Shown: piece after piece, positions 31,405 to 43,100 of the stretch | Layout of the letters: the number at the start of each line of letters is the position of its first letter | How positions within the stretch are numbered: the first letter of the stretch is position 1 | From: Amoebophrya sp. A120 | Taxonomy: Eukaryota > Sar > Dinophyceae > Syndiniales > Amoebophryaceae | Direction: 5' to 3' | Assembly: GCA_905178155.1 (NCBI GenBank) | Contig: CAJINV010000005.1 | Coordinates: forward strand, 2,544,054 to 2,608,053 | DNA: 64,000 nucleotides | Notes under the pieces: generated by a model | Told to the model about the DNA's origin: nothing | The model's database searches: none | Seen by the model: only the letters and a program-made list of their open reading frames with translations | Translations under genes and position numbers: made by a program

Positions 31405-32177
31405 ATGAAACATCAGCGGAAAAGAAGTATGAAGGTGAATTACAACTTATCAAAGTAAAAAAAGCCCCCACCCCATATCAAAACGAAACTTCTGATGCAG
31501 GATTTGCGTACAGAAATCAGATTTTTCTTGCAGTAGAGGACTCCAGGCCCATATCATGCCAATGCAGAGAGGTTTTGGCCTAGGCACTTAGCATGGGGAA
31601 CGCCTATGCTGTAGGACCAACGGCATTACAAAGCGGCTGCATAATGGGGCGGAGTCCATGCCGTTGCTTTCTTGCAAGACAGACGCGATTTGTGGTCACA
31701 AATCAGCATCGCAAATTGTCTGAGACGTTCCATTTCGATATGGGGAGGGGGTATTTTTCCTTACGACACAACTCGTCGTCTCCGCCCTCTGCTCTTGCAA
31801 AGGAGCTGCACCCGGACCCAGGGGGGCACTCGACTTTGCATTTCTTTTTGGCGCCGCTTGCCTCACAAGTTACGGGGGCCAAACCGCACTACTGTCCGGC
31901 CGTGGTTCTGTCATGCGGATGCTGTCGTGCGCTCTGTCGAAGTACTATGTCATGCGGAACTGCAAGCCAGATAATTTCTGCCATCTCTTCTGTAGTTGCT
32001 GGGGCAGATGCAGATCATGGGGAGGGCGACGATACGTGCACGCCCATACGAGGAAACGCCCCCTATTTGAGATGGGAACAGCACGTGGTAGATGAAACGG
32101 TATCCGGAAGCAAACTAAAACACTTTTCAATCTTTACACACAGCCTTTTTACTCCTGTGAAATACAATGACAAGTAG
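31405..32177 (+). CDS. Hypothetical small protein split by a family-G introner
   Basis: Exons 31405-31447 and 31774-32177 give 447 nt, 148 residues. Support is the exact introner with matching CAACT repeats, whose removal keeps one frame from the ATG to the TAG. The protein has a Cys-rich middle (SCGCCRALC) but no signal peptide and no array domain. I do not recognise it. The introner could instead sit in non-coding transcript. Confidence 0.35.
31448..31768 (+). mobile_element. Introner family G
   Basis: Starts tatcaaagtaaaaaaagccc and ends gtatttttccttacgaca. Exact CAACT repeat. Subterminal ccccatatc / gatatgggg pair. Confidence 0.85.
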
Positions 32178-33512
32178 ACTGAAGATCAAGATTTCGATTT
32201 ATGCTTGCTTTTGTGGAGTTTTTTGAACAGCTGGATACAGTGGACGGAAGAGACGACCTGACCGATAATTTTTGAGATAAATAATGAAGTTACAACTGGT
32301 TGTAGAAATGAAAAAAAAATTGGGTGTGTAATATTACCAAGTTTCGAAAATAATTAATCACGATGGAAACAGATGAAAGAAATCGGCGCTGCCTTGCCAA
32401 GCAAGACGCATAGAGCAACACGTAATTTAGAAGGAGAAAGATCGTCCTCTTCAAGAAGGCGATTTCATTTGAAGACAGACGCGAAGATGTCGATCTGAAC
32501 TGCTCCTATGCGTTTTTTCATGAATGAATCCTGTACATATGACGTTTTCTACGAACGATGAATACTATCAAGTGGTGGAAGACGATCTACTCCTGCTCGG
32601 GCCACTTGTTCATTACGTCGGGAAGTGAGAACGGCTCATCCGAAGCCGGACGACTTGCGGGTGCGGCGGGAACAAATATAGTACAAAAGTCATCCTTTGG
32701 TGGTCCTCCTGAGGTACTTTGTTTGTGGCTTTAATAACACACGAACTCGTGCAGAAGGTAGAGGTACAGTCTCTGATTTCCTCACTGTCGTGTCTCGATC
32801 TTCATGTAGTCGTGCACGAATAGATTGACTACGAGAATGAAATATTACGCAAGTAAGTCATTAAAAAATGGATTTTCATCGGAGATTGAAATTATTGTGT
32901 GAGTTTGACACAGGAGTGCAAGTGGGAGAGATGCAGGCGACCTGCAGAGAAATTCATGTTCAACGCTGGGAGGAGTCGGAAAAGGAAAAAGATGATCATG
33001 GCTGGCGGTTGTAGATGTGATTCCATTTCGAAATCGAATTCCATTTCCAGCCGTGAAAAAGGAAAAGAACAAAATAAACATGGTGTGTCTGTCTCTCCTC
33101 GCGCCGATAATTACATGCAAGGGCAAAACCTAGAGGGACCCGGCAAGAATGCCCCGCCCCGCCTAGGCACCGGAAAGAACCAACGAAGACCTGGGCCGCG
33201 GCGTCCTACTCTAGCAAGCGGCTGACCGCCAGTGCCGCTTGCAAAATATTAAAGCGGCGGGTTCGCGCTCGCCCTTGCCGGATGGATGTAGAAGTGGAGA
33301 AGGCCGCCTGCGAACAAAAGCAGAAGAGCTAATGGCGCTTCATTGAAGACAGATCTTGTGGCGCCCTCTCAAGGACATCGTCAATCGACGAGGACGAGTT
33401 CTTGCGACGCCACTACTACTTGTGAGAACGAAGTGTAGTTGTTTTTAAAAACCATATCTACAATCTTCGACAGCGAAGAGCCTGTGCCTGGCGGATCCGG
33501 AACGAAACATCA
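32178..33512. other. Intergenic, no gene seen
   Basis: Contains only short open frames with no signal sequence or family motif, and no introner that I can place. Confidence 0.5.
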
Positions 33513-35276
33513 ATGTTTTCGCGGCGGCCTCATGAAGAAGGACGTGCAACCTCTGCTTTTTTCCTGGCCGCTGTCATTGTTGTCACGGCTGCTGGGGCAT
33601 TGCCGGGCGCGGATGCGCTGAACATTCGGAAGACCAACATGAATTCTGCTGGTGTAGTCCCGGCCGAATATGCAAGTGGGAGTGCAAATCCAAATAGCAC
33701 TTTGGCGGGGAGTTGTACGTTAAGATTTTTGCAGGATTATTTGTCATGCTGGGCTCCTTAACGGAAGTAGAAAAATTTCGGTTCTTCATGATGCCCGTTG
33801 CTAGTAGTCCTCTCTGGGACTTCCATCTTCCATCTTTGGCTTCTATGTTCCGGGGCCACGGACTACAACTATGTATCCTTTACAATATCACATGAGCTGC
33901 AAAGAATTTTTACCACTTTCCTGACGCAGGCAGGTTTGGCTTTGCCAAGTTTGCATTTGATGACTTCGAACATGAAGTTGAGGACAAAGAGCCCAAGCTC
34001 CTTTCCCGGTCGAAAAAAGAGAAGAGCACGAAGGCAGGATCAACATCCAAGGCGAAGGACGAACCCCTAATAGTGAACGGAGAAATTTCAGAGCCGGTCG
34101 CGGAAGTCTGCGCGTGTGTGAACGAGGGCGTCGACAAGTTCAGTGCGCCGGGACACGTTATGAAAATGCAAGTATCGATGACAGGGGTCGGTGATGTGAT
34201 CATTTAACTTGCAAAAATTTATCCTCTATAGTTTTTTAGAGGCGTGTGCGTGTCGATGTCCATGTCGAATATGCACGGACACGCACGCGACCCTCGGTCG
34301 TCTAAAACAAGCACAACTTGCTACGCTAGATATGAAAATTTTTGTTTTTGTTCGAAAGGTGGTAGTCTTGCTTTTTCTTAGGAAAAAATACAACTAGTAC
34401 TTCTACATTTTTAATAGCATCATTTGTTAGCACATCCAAGCCAGCAGATCGAGTATCTGTCGCTCCTCGGGGGCTTCTTGCTTCATGTTTACAGAAGATT
34501 TTTGCAGCAGCTTCTTGCGAACCGCGTATCAACATCAATTACAGCATTGCACTCGTGAAGATGTTCGCGTTCCAGACCACCTGTGGCCATCATTATACTT
34601 GCAAAAATGCATACACAACGCGCTGAATCAAGCCTGGCTGAACGAGACCGCGGATGTAAACGGGACGTTCGATGACACCCAATACGGCAAGAAATACTTT
34701 GGTACGTACGGGGGTTTGCCCAACTACGGAGAATACTGCCTAGAATGGGACAGTGAATGTCCAGGAAAAGACGGCAGAACCGGGGACAAAACGGAGTGCG
34801 CGGTGACGGCTGCGACCGCCGCCACCGAGTGTGCGGCGGACACCTCCACCCTACCCGCCAATTGCCTCCGCATGTGGTGCTTCATCCGGACGCACACGGC
34901 CCTGAACGGATTCATCGCCCGCGATGCGGGTAGCGAAGCCCCACAGTGCACGAACGTGGACGACTATCGAAGGAATAAAAAATAACACCATCACAAAAAT
35001 CTTTACACTTTTGCACCAGAAGTTCGTTTCGCATGGCAATTTTTTCTTGTATTGCAATAACAAAGTGAATACTTGACAGAGATGCGCTGATATTTGCGCA
35101 TGACAAAACTTGCAAAAATGTGCAAACGTGATTCTGATTGCGATGGTGTTTTTTCCTTGAATAACGACGTCGCGAAGATCACCGAGAACGGTAAGGACCT
35201 GTACTACTCGTACAATCTTTGCTACGCAACCACCACAACCACCACCCCAGATCCCTTCGGGTTCTTCCTCCTCTAG
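33513..35276 (+). CDS. Cys-rich secreted protein, array paralog 7
   Basis: Exons 33513-33675, 33930-34158, 34619-34964, 35169-35276: 846 nt, 281 residues. A clear signal peptide (FFLAAVIVVTAAGALPGADA) follows a short charged start. Then an acidic/Lys linker, EVCACVNEG, DKFSAPG, LNQAWLN, DTQYG, GGLPNYGEYCLEWDSEC, three more Cys, NCLRMWCFI, NGFIARDAG, APQCTNVDDV, YYSYNLC, Thr run, PDPFGFFLL. Intron 33676-33929 is GT-AG. Introners 34159-34613 and 34965-35163 excise in frame. It is the least interrupted member: the YGEYC to WCFI stretch is one exon here but is split in the 5404 and 24806 genes. Confidence 0.85.
34159..34613 (+). mobile_element. Introner family E, enlarged
   Basis: Starts tatgaaaatgcaagtatcg and ends atacttgcaaaaatgcata. 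Flanks CACGT and CACAA. At 455 bp it is nearly three times a normal family-E copy; an imperfect inverted repeat (about 34232-34308, arms cgtgtgcgtgtc / gacacgcacgcg) lies inside. Confidence 0.78.
34965..35163 (+). mobile_element. Introner family L
   Basis: Starts tatcgaaggaataaaaaata and ends gatggtgttttttccttgaata. Exact ACGAC repeat. Removal gives NVDDVAKITENG. Confidence 0.9.
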
Positions 35277-36140
35277 CCACTTCGGCTTCATCATCGGCAG
35301 TTGGCTGTCGTGACGCGGCTCCAACCTTTCATTCATGATGAAGTAAGAGCAGGACGTCGAGTGCTGAGATTGTAAATAAACAGTGCTGCAGGTCCAGCTT
35401 CTAAGTACCTGAATAATAGAAGTACCTTACCTCGTAAAATAAATTTTATTTGAGGACGATTTGCTAAGTGTTACGTATACGTTGGAAGAGTTTCATCTTT
35501 TTCAGATGAGAGAGAAGTAGAAGGAAACAGCACTTATTTCCTTGCCAAGCAAGTAGACCCCGACTAGGCTGTAATGCAGGAGTAGAAGCCGTTTCCGTTA
35601 CCGTTTTTCGTGCATCCTATCAAGCATCAAAATGTAGTTTCAACAAACTCTCAGTTGTTGTCACATGTGAAAAGATGAAATGAACAACAAGAGTCTTCGA
35701 CCAAACGTAATGCTAGCTCATGGTGTGGACGTGGACCACGTTTGTGTCTCTCTTCTAAGCAGCCGTTGGACAAGTGGAAGAGCGTGGGCGGCGGCCGTAG
35801 ACGACTGAAGAAGGTCCACCATGACTTTCGAGTATACAACAATACGCGGTCGTCGGCCCCGTGGGCCTGGTGCAGCGGCCGCGTCTACTTGAGTTCCTGC
35901 AGGTCATTCTTGCTAGTACCGAGTCTGGTGCTGGCGGAGCACCGGTCCGTCGTGTATGTAACCAAAAAGGTAGCGTCTTCGTCTTCGTCTTCGTCAATGT
36001 AGGACATCACCAGCAGTAGATCTACTAATTCACTCAGCGCCAGCAGGTGCAGGGGGTCGGTTCTGTTTCTGTCTTCGATTTCGTGAGGGACAATAAGACT
36101 GGGACTGTTCTTCGGTGAATTCTGAAATATCTTCTATATC
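35277..36140. other. Intergenic, no gene seen
   Basis: Marks the end of the Cys-rich array. An open frame at 35742-36002 has no start context or homology that I can support. Confidence 0.45.
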
Positions 36141-37607
36141 ATGGACCTCTCCCGCATTCGTGTTATCAGCTTGGACGTGACAGGCACCCTGCTCCGTCAC
36201 CGCCACCCGATTTTCGAAACCTACGCGCGGGCCCTCGCCTGGGCGAAGTTTCCGAGGCTGGCAACCCCTGAGGAATTGCGACCGGCGTTCAAAAAGGCCT
36301 ACAAGAAGACCTGTCTGGACCTTCCGTGCTTCGGCCACGCTGCTGCCTTGAGTTCCCGCGAGTGGTGGCGGAGATGCGTGGAAACCTGCCTCGCAGAGGT
36401 GGGAATGCGAAAAAATATCGACTATACGGTATCCTGTTGAAAAACGTTACCGCCCCAGAGTTCTTGTCATGCAGATTTGCGATTACCCCAAAAATGCGTG
36501 CATTTGCATTCCCAGTCGTGTTTTGGCATTTGTGATGCTGCAAACACGATGGACAGATGGATTGTAATGCGGTTGCCCTTGCTAACATGCACTACTCTAC
36601 GGAGAAGTGCAACTTGTCATGTGTGCTGGCTCCCAAAGCCAAAACTTTTGGATTTGTGTTGCTAAGTTCTCAACTTGACCAGGGGCTGCTGGGGACGTTT
36701 TTGCACATGATACACGGACGCCGAGTTCAACCGTTTCTTCCGCCGCGTGTACCAGCACTACGGCTCTGCGGACGGGTACGCGCACATGTCTGACGCCGTG
36801 CCGTTTCTAAAATGGGCTGCTGGGTGTGCGAGGGCAACATCAAAATTATCAAAGCGGCAAGATGAGCATGAGCAAGGGCCTGTACTAAACAGAAGTACAA
36901 CCAGGTCCTCCTCGTCTCCGGCGACGCAACTGCCGCACCAAGAAAGAGCCTACTACAAAAACCCGGCGTTCCTTCTCGGTGTGACAACGAATACACCAAA
37001 ACGGACGATGGAGAGCGTGCTGCCCGTCATGGGGTTGCACGAGTTTTTCCACTTTTTCGTCTGCAGCCAGGACGTCGGCGCGGAAAAGCCGGACTGCGGG
37101 ATTTACGAGGAAGCCGAGAACCAGATGAAGTTCTGGCTGGGACGAACCGTGAAACCAGAGGAAATATTGCACATCGGGAACAACGTCATTCCGGATTTTC
37201 TCGCGCCGGCCTTGAACCATCAGTGGAAAGCGCTGTATTTAGATCGTAGCGGGGATGCAAATGTGACGGTGTGCCAGGATTGGCTGGAATTCGAGAAGAA
37301 AGAAAACAGAAGAAACAAAGACTCGACATCTTCGCTTGGTGGAGGTGGTGCCGGAGTGAGAAGCGATGCACGCAGTTGCAGTGTGGATCAGCATGAGATT
37401 GAAAAACTGCTACCAGCGTGCACGGTAAAAAGCTTTGAGGAGGTGAAAGACCGACTTCTGCTGGTGGCCCAGCCAGAACTACTAGAAGGGGAAGTAGGAA
37501 ACGAAAAGAGTGGTCGCGCATTTTTTACGTCTGGTTTCCAACGTGATTTCATCATGGTGCGTTTGCTGCGGAAAAAAAAAGTGATGTATGCTGTTCTTGC
37601 CTGTTAG
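36141..37607 (+). CDS. HAD-superfamily hydrolase, HDHD3-like
   Basis: Exons 36141-36429 and 36718-37607 (1179 nt, 392 residues) around one family-D introner. The first 100 residues match the HDHD3-type cap and core: VISLDVTGTLLRHRHP with the DxTGT loop (D12), ETYARAL, then REWWRRCVE. Motif II is GVTTNTP, the conserved Lys is in EKPDCGIYEEA, and the last motif is HIGNNVIPDF, where the usual first acidic residue of GDxxxxD is Asn. An insert of about 45 residues rich in Ser, Arg and Gln separates the cap from motif II. About 120 extra residues follow the HAD core. There is no signal peptide, so it is probably cytosolic. The substrate is not inferable; the Asn may weaken metal binding. Confidence 0.85.
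36430..36712 (+). mobile_element. Introner family D
   Basis: Starts tatcctgttgaaaaacgtta and ends gggacgtttttgcacatgata. Flanks TACGG and CACGG. Removal gives IDYTDAEFNRFF. Confidence 0.9.
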
Positions 37608-38045
37608 AAAGTCAAAAGTACGCATCATACAACCCGACACGATGACTCGAAATTCCAGAGGGGTTTATTGCGCTAAAAAGGTTGCTAGTGCTACCCCGTC
37701 GTCGTCGTCGTCCTTGAGAGCAGAAAAAGATCATGACTCGTTGTGTGGTAAGAAACGCAAACGCTCGAAAATCATCACTACTAGCTCGACGTTAATAGTT
37801 TTCCTCGGGTTCTTCAATCGCCTACCATCAAAGTGAGGATTTTTTCGCCTAAAATGGAAAAAACAAATTAACGCGCGAGAATGAGAAACGCAAGTACTTA
37901 CTAAAAAACTAGACAAAGGGAAAGGACCACGTTCTAGAAAAACACGGTTGTTTGCACAAACAATTACGAGCGAGTCACTTACACAGAAGAGGAGGAGCCA
38001 CGACGTTCACGTTAGCAATAGGAATAGCACGACATCAAACCACCT
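37608..38045. other. Intergenic, no gene seen
   Basis: Contains a short GTC microsatellite near 37697. No supported exon. Confidence 0.5.
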
Positions 38046-38685
38046 ATGACGATCCTCCCCTCGCCGGCACAGCACACGACCCAGCAAACAAGCCCCGGGC
38101 TGCTCAACCACAGCGGCGCACATAATCCTGCCGCTTACACACAGTTCGATGTGAAGACGCAGAAGCTCACGCCGGGCGGGATGTATGTGCTGACCCCGTA
38201 CGGACAGGGGGTTTTGGAATCTTGGAGTGGTGTGATGGTCACCGTGCGGCTAGCTTGTGGAGCGAGAATGAGCATTCAACGTAAGTTATTTGTTCTGTAT
38301 ACTGACGACCTCTTGTGTTCATGCAAACGATGAACAGGCAGATGCAGAATGAAGGTTAGGATTTTCTTATGCTTGATAACAGAACACCCGGAGTACGACT
38401 AGTAGAGCTAGTGACTGCTGCTCTTCTTCTTTGAAAATGAATTTCCAAAACACAATGCTCTCAGGTTCAAAAGTGCAATTTCACACCCAGCACGACCTCA
38501 ACTCCGGTGCGAATCAGCAGCTTCTGTCAAGTGCGCGAGCAGATCAGCGTCGATCTGATATGGACGTCGATATGACAAGCGAGCCGCGGAACACGTGCAA
38601 GCGCAGCATCTACGAGTGCAGTGAAACGGACAATTTTTCGGACGATCTTCTGCTCCAACCGCGGGGAACGAAACGGAGAATGTGA
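38046..38685 (+). CDS. Small protein with a TPYGxG (beta-barrel-like) motif
   Basis: Exons 38046-38280 and 38465-38685, joined by a strong GT-AG intron (gtaagt ... ctctcag): 456 nt, 151 residues. The N-terminal half holds MYVLTPYGQGVLESWSGVM followed by VTVRLACGARMSI, a pattern of short strands seen in many uncharacterised alveolate proteins with TPYGxG repeats. The C-terminal half is polar, with a basic end (RGTKRRM) that could act as a nuclear signal. The function is unknown. It is one of the few genes here without an introner. Confidence 0.7.
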
Positions 38686-38689
38686 AAGG

Positions 38690-38740
38690 TTTCATCACCT
38701 GTGCAGGTTTCATCACCGTGCAGATTTCATCACCTGTTGC
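38690..38740 (+). repeat. Short tandem repeat, three units
   Basis: Three imperfect copies of tttcatcacctgtgcag directly after the stop of the 38046 gene. Confidence 0.6.
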
Positions 38741-38760
38741 TGTACTTGCTAGAACGCAAA

Positions 38761-40141
38761 ATGCAGGGGGGCGGTCCAGTCGTGCTCGACGTCCCGAACC
38801 AGATCTGCAAGGCAGATGTTGGAACTGCAGGCGAAAATACAATGAAAATATTAACATCACAAAGGGAGCTTGAGGTTGATGCTGCGGCAGTCCTCGTCAA
38901 CACAATCAGAGAGCAAATGAATATGAGCGGGCTTTTCAATATGACCAGTTTACGAGTTTTTTGCCACGACAGCGAGTGTCTCGCAGGAGTGGACCTTGGT
39001 GGAACGTTTTTGCTTATACTAGTAAGTAAGTTGTTGGGCCAATAAATAACTCACCGCTAGTACAACAACACCAAGGTAGACCGAGCAACCGACTACACCG
39101 AGATCGACCCGATGAAATAGAATCAAGAATAGAGCTACTGTCTGTGTACATTGAATTTGAAGTAGTTGCTTTTACCGAGCAGGTTGATGTCGTTGACAAG
39201 TAGTACTTGTTAAGGATAAGGAGGAGGCCCGGTAAAATTTATAGCTACGATTAATTATTTAAATCACTCGAACTCTGGGAACAACCTTTGATGAACTGTT
39301 TACCCTTTCGAAGAAGATTGGCGAGATAGTGGAAGCGCCCTTCGAAGAAACTTTTCATCTTCATACAAATTTTGCCGAAGCTATGCATTACGACGAGCCA
39401 GACGCACCATTTGTAATTGGTGCCGCTGCACCACGCGCGGTCGGGATTTGTGACCCCAGGCTTGATACAGTTGACGTCAACGCTCATTGTTACAGGACAG
39501 CATCGCTTCCGGCACAGAGCAGATCAATGTCAATACGTCGGGGAAATAGTACTCACTGCAGCAAGGCAAGCCAAAGATTGTGATCATCATCGAGCGGGTG
39601 CTGCTCTTCAACGCTCTGTTGCGCCGTTTATTGCGTTTCGGAAGTGGTGTACTAGCAGGGAGTTAGACGAGTCAGTTGCATATGCATCGATATTGAACCT
39701 GATCGAAGCATCATCTGGTGGTTGTCGTCTTTTTTCAGTGTGTCTTTTTTTCCGCAGGAGGGGCGGGCGAGTATTGCACAAAGTTGTCGTGAGCACAAGG
39801 TCATCAGGCTAAGTCTCTGCTATGATGTAGTTGAAGTTGTATTTTTCTCTTTTACGTAGGTAATCAAATCACTTCCGTTTTCACTTGTTTCTGTTTGCTC
39901 TTCCTGCATTGTGAAAACTTTCAACGATGGGTCGTCGATTTTCCTTGACGAGAATGTGAAACTGAAGAAGAAGAGGAGCTCCACAATCGACAGTCGAACG
40001 TGGAGCAGAGCTCTTTCTGACGTCAAACCGCCATTCTACTGCCAAAGACCAATAAAAAGCTCTACCTCCATGTCCATTCTACGTGCCAGTATCGTGTGGC
40101 ATCTTGTTTGCCGAATAAAACGGGGGCCGCGCTCTCGGTAA
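38761..40141 (+). CDS. Unresolved multi-exon gene, hypothetical
   Basis: Coding-looking segments in order: 38761-39021 (ATG, then a strong donor gtaagtaag), about 39263-39500 (LGTTFDELFTLSKKIGEIV ... AAPRAVGICDP), about 39500-39718 in another frame (YVGEIVLTAARQ ... NLIEASSG), 39755 onward after tttttccgcag, and 39860-40141 after tttacgtag (IVKTFNDGSSIFLDEN), ending in a TAG. The segments read well, but the first acceptor near 39262 lacks AG and the frame change near 39500 has no clear intron. I do not recognise the product. The start and the joins are tentative. Confidence 0.4.
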
Positions 40142-40159
40142 AATGGGATCGTTTCGCAG

Positions 40160-43100
40160 ATGGAACAACAACAGGGGATGGAGGACCCACCACGGAATTC
40201 GAATTCTGCAGGAGCTCCACCCACTTCGCAAATGAGTATGGTTTCTTCAATTTCGGCCGGAGTAGTGCACCCTGCAGATGCAGCTGTGCCCTGCCCGTCG
40301 TCTACGTCCGCTGGGCCGTCACAGCCAGTGCTAGTACCGCAGGCCAGATTGCCACTGTCCCAGCGCGAAGTACAAACTACAGTATGGAGTGGGAAATGCG
40401 ACAGCTACCCTAGTTGTACTTGTCACCCCGCAGAGTACAACGGCGCGTGCGCTGCGTGCGGTGTGCAGATTCAGCCTGGTCAGTGCATTTTCAAGACAAC
40501 CGGCTGGCGGCATCGGGTATGCCCCCACCAGCATGGCCAGGGGATGCCCGCAATCCGGCGGGACTTCATTCCTTTAGCTGTGGCGGCGAGCTGCGGGCCG
40601 CTTGCCATTGAGTTCGCGCAAGCAGTGGCAGAGGAAGGCGAAGCGCAGCAAGCAGGATCCGGGCGGACAGCTTTCCCCGTGGCGCAAGACGAGGAGGGAG
40701 GTGCTAACGCCCAGCGACGCCCCCAAACGATGCCGAGCCCGACGCCGAGCAGCTGGATAGGCGGACTGCACAGGAGTCCGCCGCCGGTGAAGAACCCTGC
40801 CCGCATGGCGTCAGACCCAGTCTCCACGGCGCACGTTTCGGCGCCCGTTGTGCCGCCAGATGCAAGTCTAGCACAAAGCCCTCCTCAGAAGCTGGCGTCG
40901 CAAATGAGCCACTTCTCCTCCGTCAGCGACAATCACAATTGCAGTCAGGCTCAACTACAAGGCAGCCAAAGCAGTTCCGCCTATCGACCGACACAAAAAG
41001 ACAAGCCTGAGAACGCACGACCGCGCAGTCGCAGTCCACGCCGGGAGCAGCAGGGTGGAAAGCAAAAGCAAAACAGGGGAGCTAAGCGGGGCCCAGACCC
41101 GACGCCTGAGCAGCGAGATTTTATGGATTTCGACGCAGGCGGACAATCGCTGATACTACGAGGAAACGCACGCGCGGGGGCGGGAAAAACGACGATGTGC
41201 GCGCTGATTTGCGATCGGCTAAAGGAGTTTTTCGAAGCGAGGGGACAGCCTCTAAAGATACTCTACCTTGTCTTCGGGAAAGCGAATTGCGAGGACGCAA
41301 AGCAGAGCCTGAAGTTCGACGCCGCGGTGGTCGATATCGCGACGACGCATGCTTTTGCGAAGGCCAGGGTGTTTCCGCAGGGAAAGCCGATCCAGTCCTG
41401 GGACGCAGCCGATGTGGCCCGGAAGCTAAATCTTGAGGCCAAACTCTACAGCGAGCTGAAAATGGTTCGCGACCGCCTGCTCGAGAAAATTAGAAGAAAC
41501 GCCATGTCCATGAGCGAGGACGGTGGCGGCGGTGGGGAAGATAAGATCACGGCGGAATCCATCGCGGGCGTGATGGAGCCCCGAAGGACTTTCCTGTTTG
41601 CAGTCAAGGCGGGCGCGCGAATGATCATACGCGCTGTCGAGAACTTCCAGTCCTCCAGAGACGCGGCCGTGCACGCTCGCCACGTCGCCTCCAAGGAATT
41701 TTTCAAGAAAAAGTGGGCAAAGGCGCTCGGTGAGCAATGGTGGGCGCAGTTCGCGAAGGAGTTGTGGGAGCGGGCATCCTCCTCAGTGGGCGACGTTGGT
41801 GTCACCCACGACTGCTACCTCAAGTGGTTCCAGATTTCGCAGACAAAAAGCCCGGCGCTAAGCAGGGCGGCCAACAGTCTTCAGCAGCAGGCGCAGCGTT
41901 GTCCGAGCCACCCAGAGCAGCGCCTGACGTTGCGCAGCGGACCAGGAGGGCACAGCTTCTATGGCTGCAGCAAGACGGACGACCGGGGGCATTTCGCCTG
42001 CAATTACAAAAAGCCAGCGGACGGGTACGACGTCATCATCATGGATGAGGGCCAGGATTGTATTCTGTGCAAAAACATCAAGTGAAGGCTTCACGCCACT
42101 CCAACTGCAATTGCGAGCGCTTGGCATGACACCTTTGTATACATTGACGTACCCAGCAAATGCAAATTGTAGAGCACGATCGACGCAAGAAGAGCATCAC
42201 CCTACGATCTGCTTGTGCAGCGACGCGAGCGGTGCTGCCGTGCCTTTCGCCGTTATGTACGCGTGAATGTTGTAGTCGGTGCTTCTAGTTCTACTGCACG
42301 ATGCCGATGTTTGCCTTGCATATGCTTGACGCCCTGTCAATTCGAGGCTTTCGTCCTGGCCGAGCCCCGCACCCTTCGGTATGTCGTCGGCGATGTGTAC
42401 CAACGAATTTTTGGATTCCGTGGCGCGAAAGATGACTTCGAGAAGTGCCCGAACGTTTTCCGCGATTTCGACCTGACTGCGTCATTTCGGTACGGGCGGA
42501 CCATTGCGGAGGCCGCGCAGCGCGTGCTCGGGACCTTGAGGAACTGTGGAACCGACGGGCAAACAAGAACCTTCCCGAGCTTAGTCGGCGCCGCGGCTGA
42601 AGACGGGTCGGAGCGGGTCGCCCCGGTGTCGGAGCTGGATTACCTGGAAACCAGGGAGCAGGTTGCGATACTCTGCAAGTCCAACAAGGGCATAGCGGAC
42701 GCGTTGCTGGCGGTGCTCAAAACTGCGAAGGCGCGCGGCCAGGAGATGCCCCGATGGAAGTATCTCGTCTCCGGGCCGAGCCTGAAGCCGGAGCGTTTTG
42801 CGAAATTGGTGGCGCTGTACAAGCAAGAACCCGGTGCGAAGGTCGAGTACGAGGGCGTGGTCTTCGAAGATTGGCAGGAGCTGTCTAGCGAGGTCGAGGA
42901 GAGCGGCAGTCCGGACTGGCTTACCCGCGTGGGGCTGGTTGAGGACAATGATGGCGATGTATTGGAGCTGTTCCAGGAGTTGGAAGCGGCGCATGTTGCT
43001 GCAAAAGATCAGACGGCAAATTGGAAAATTTGTCTTTCGACCGTGCACAAGGCCAAGGGCCTCGAATCTATGTTGGAACAAAAGTTTTGGGTCTTGCTTC

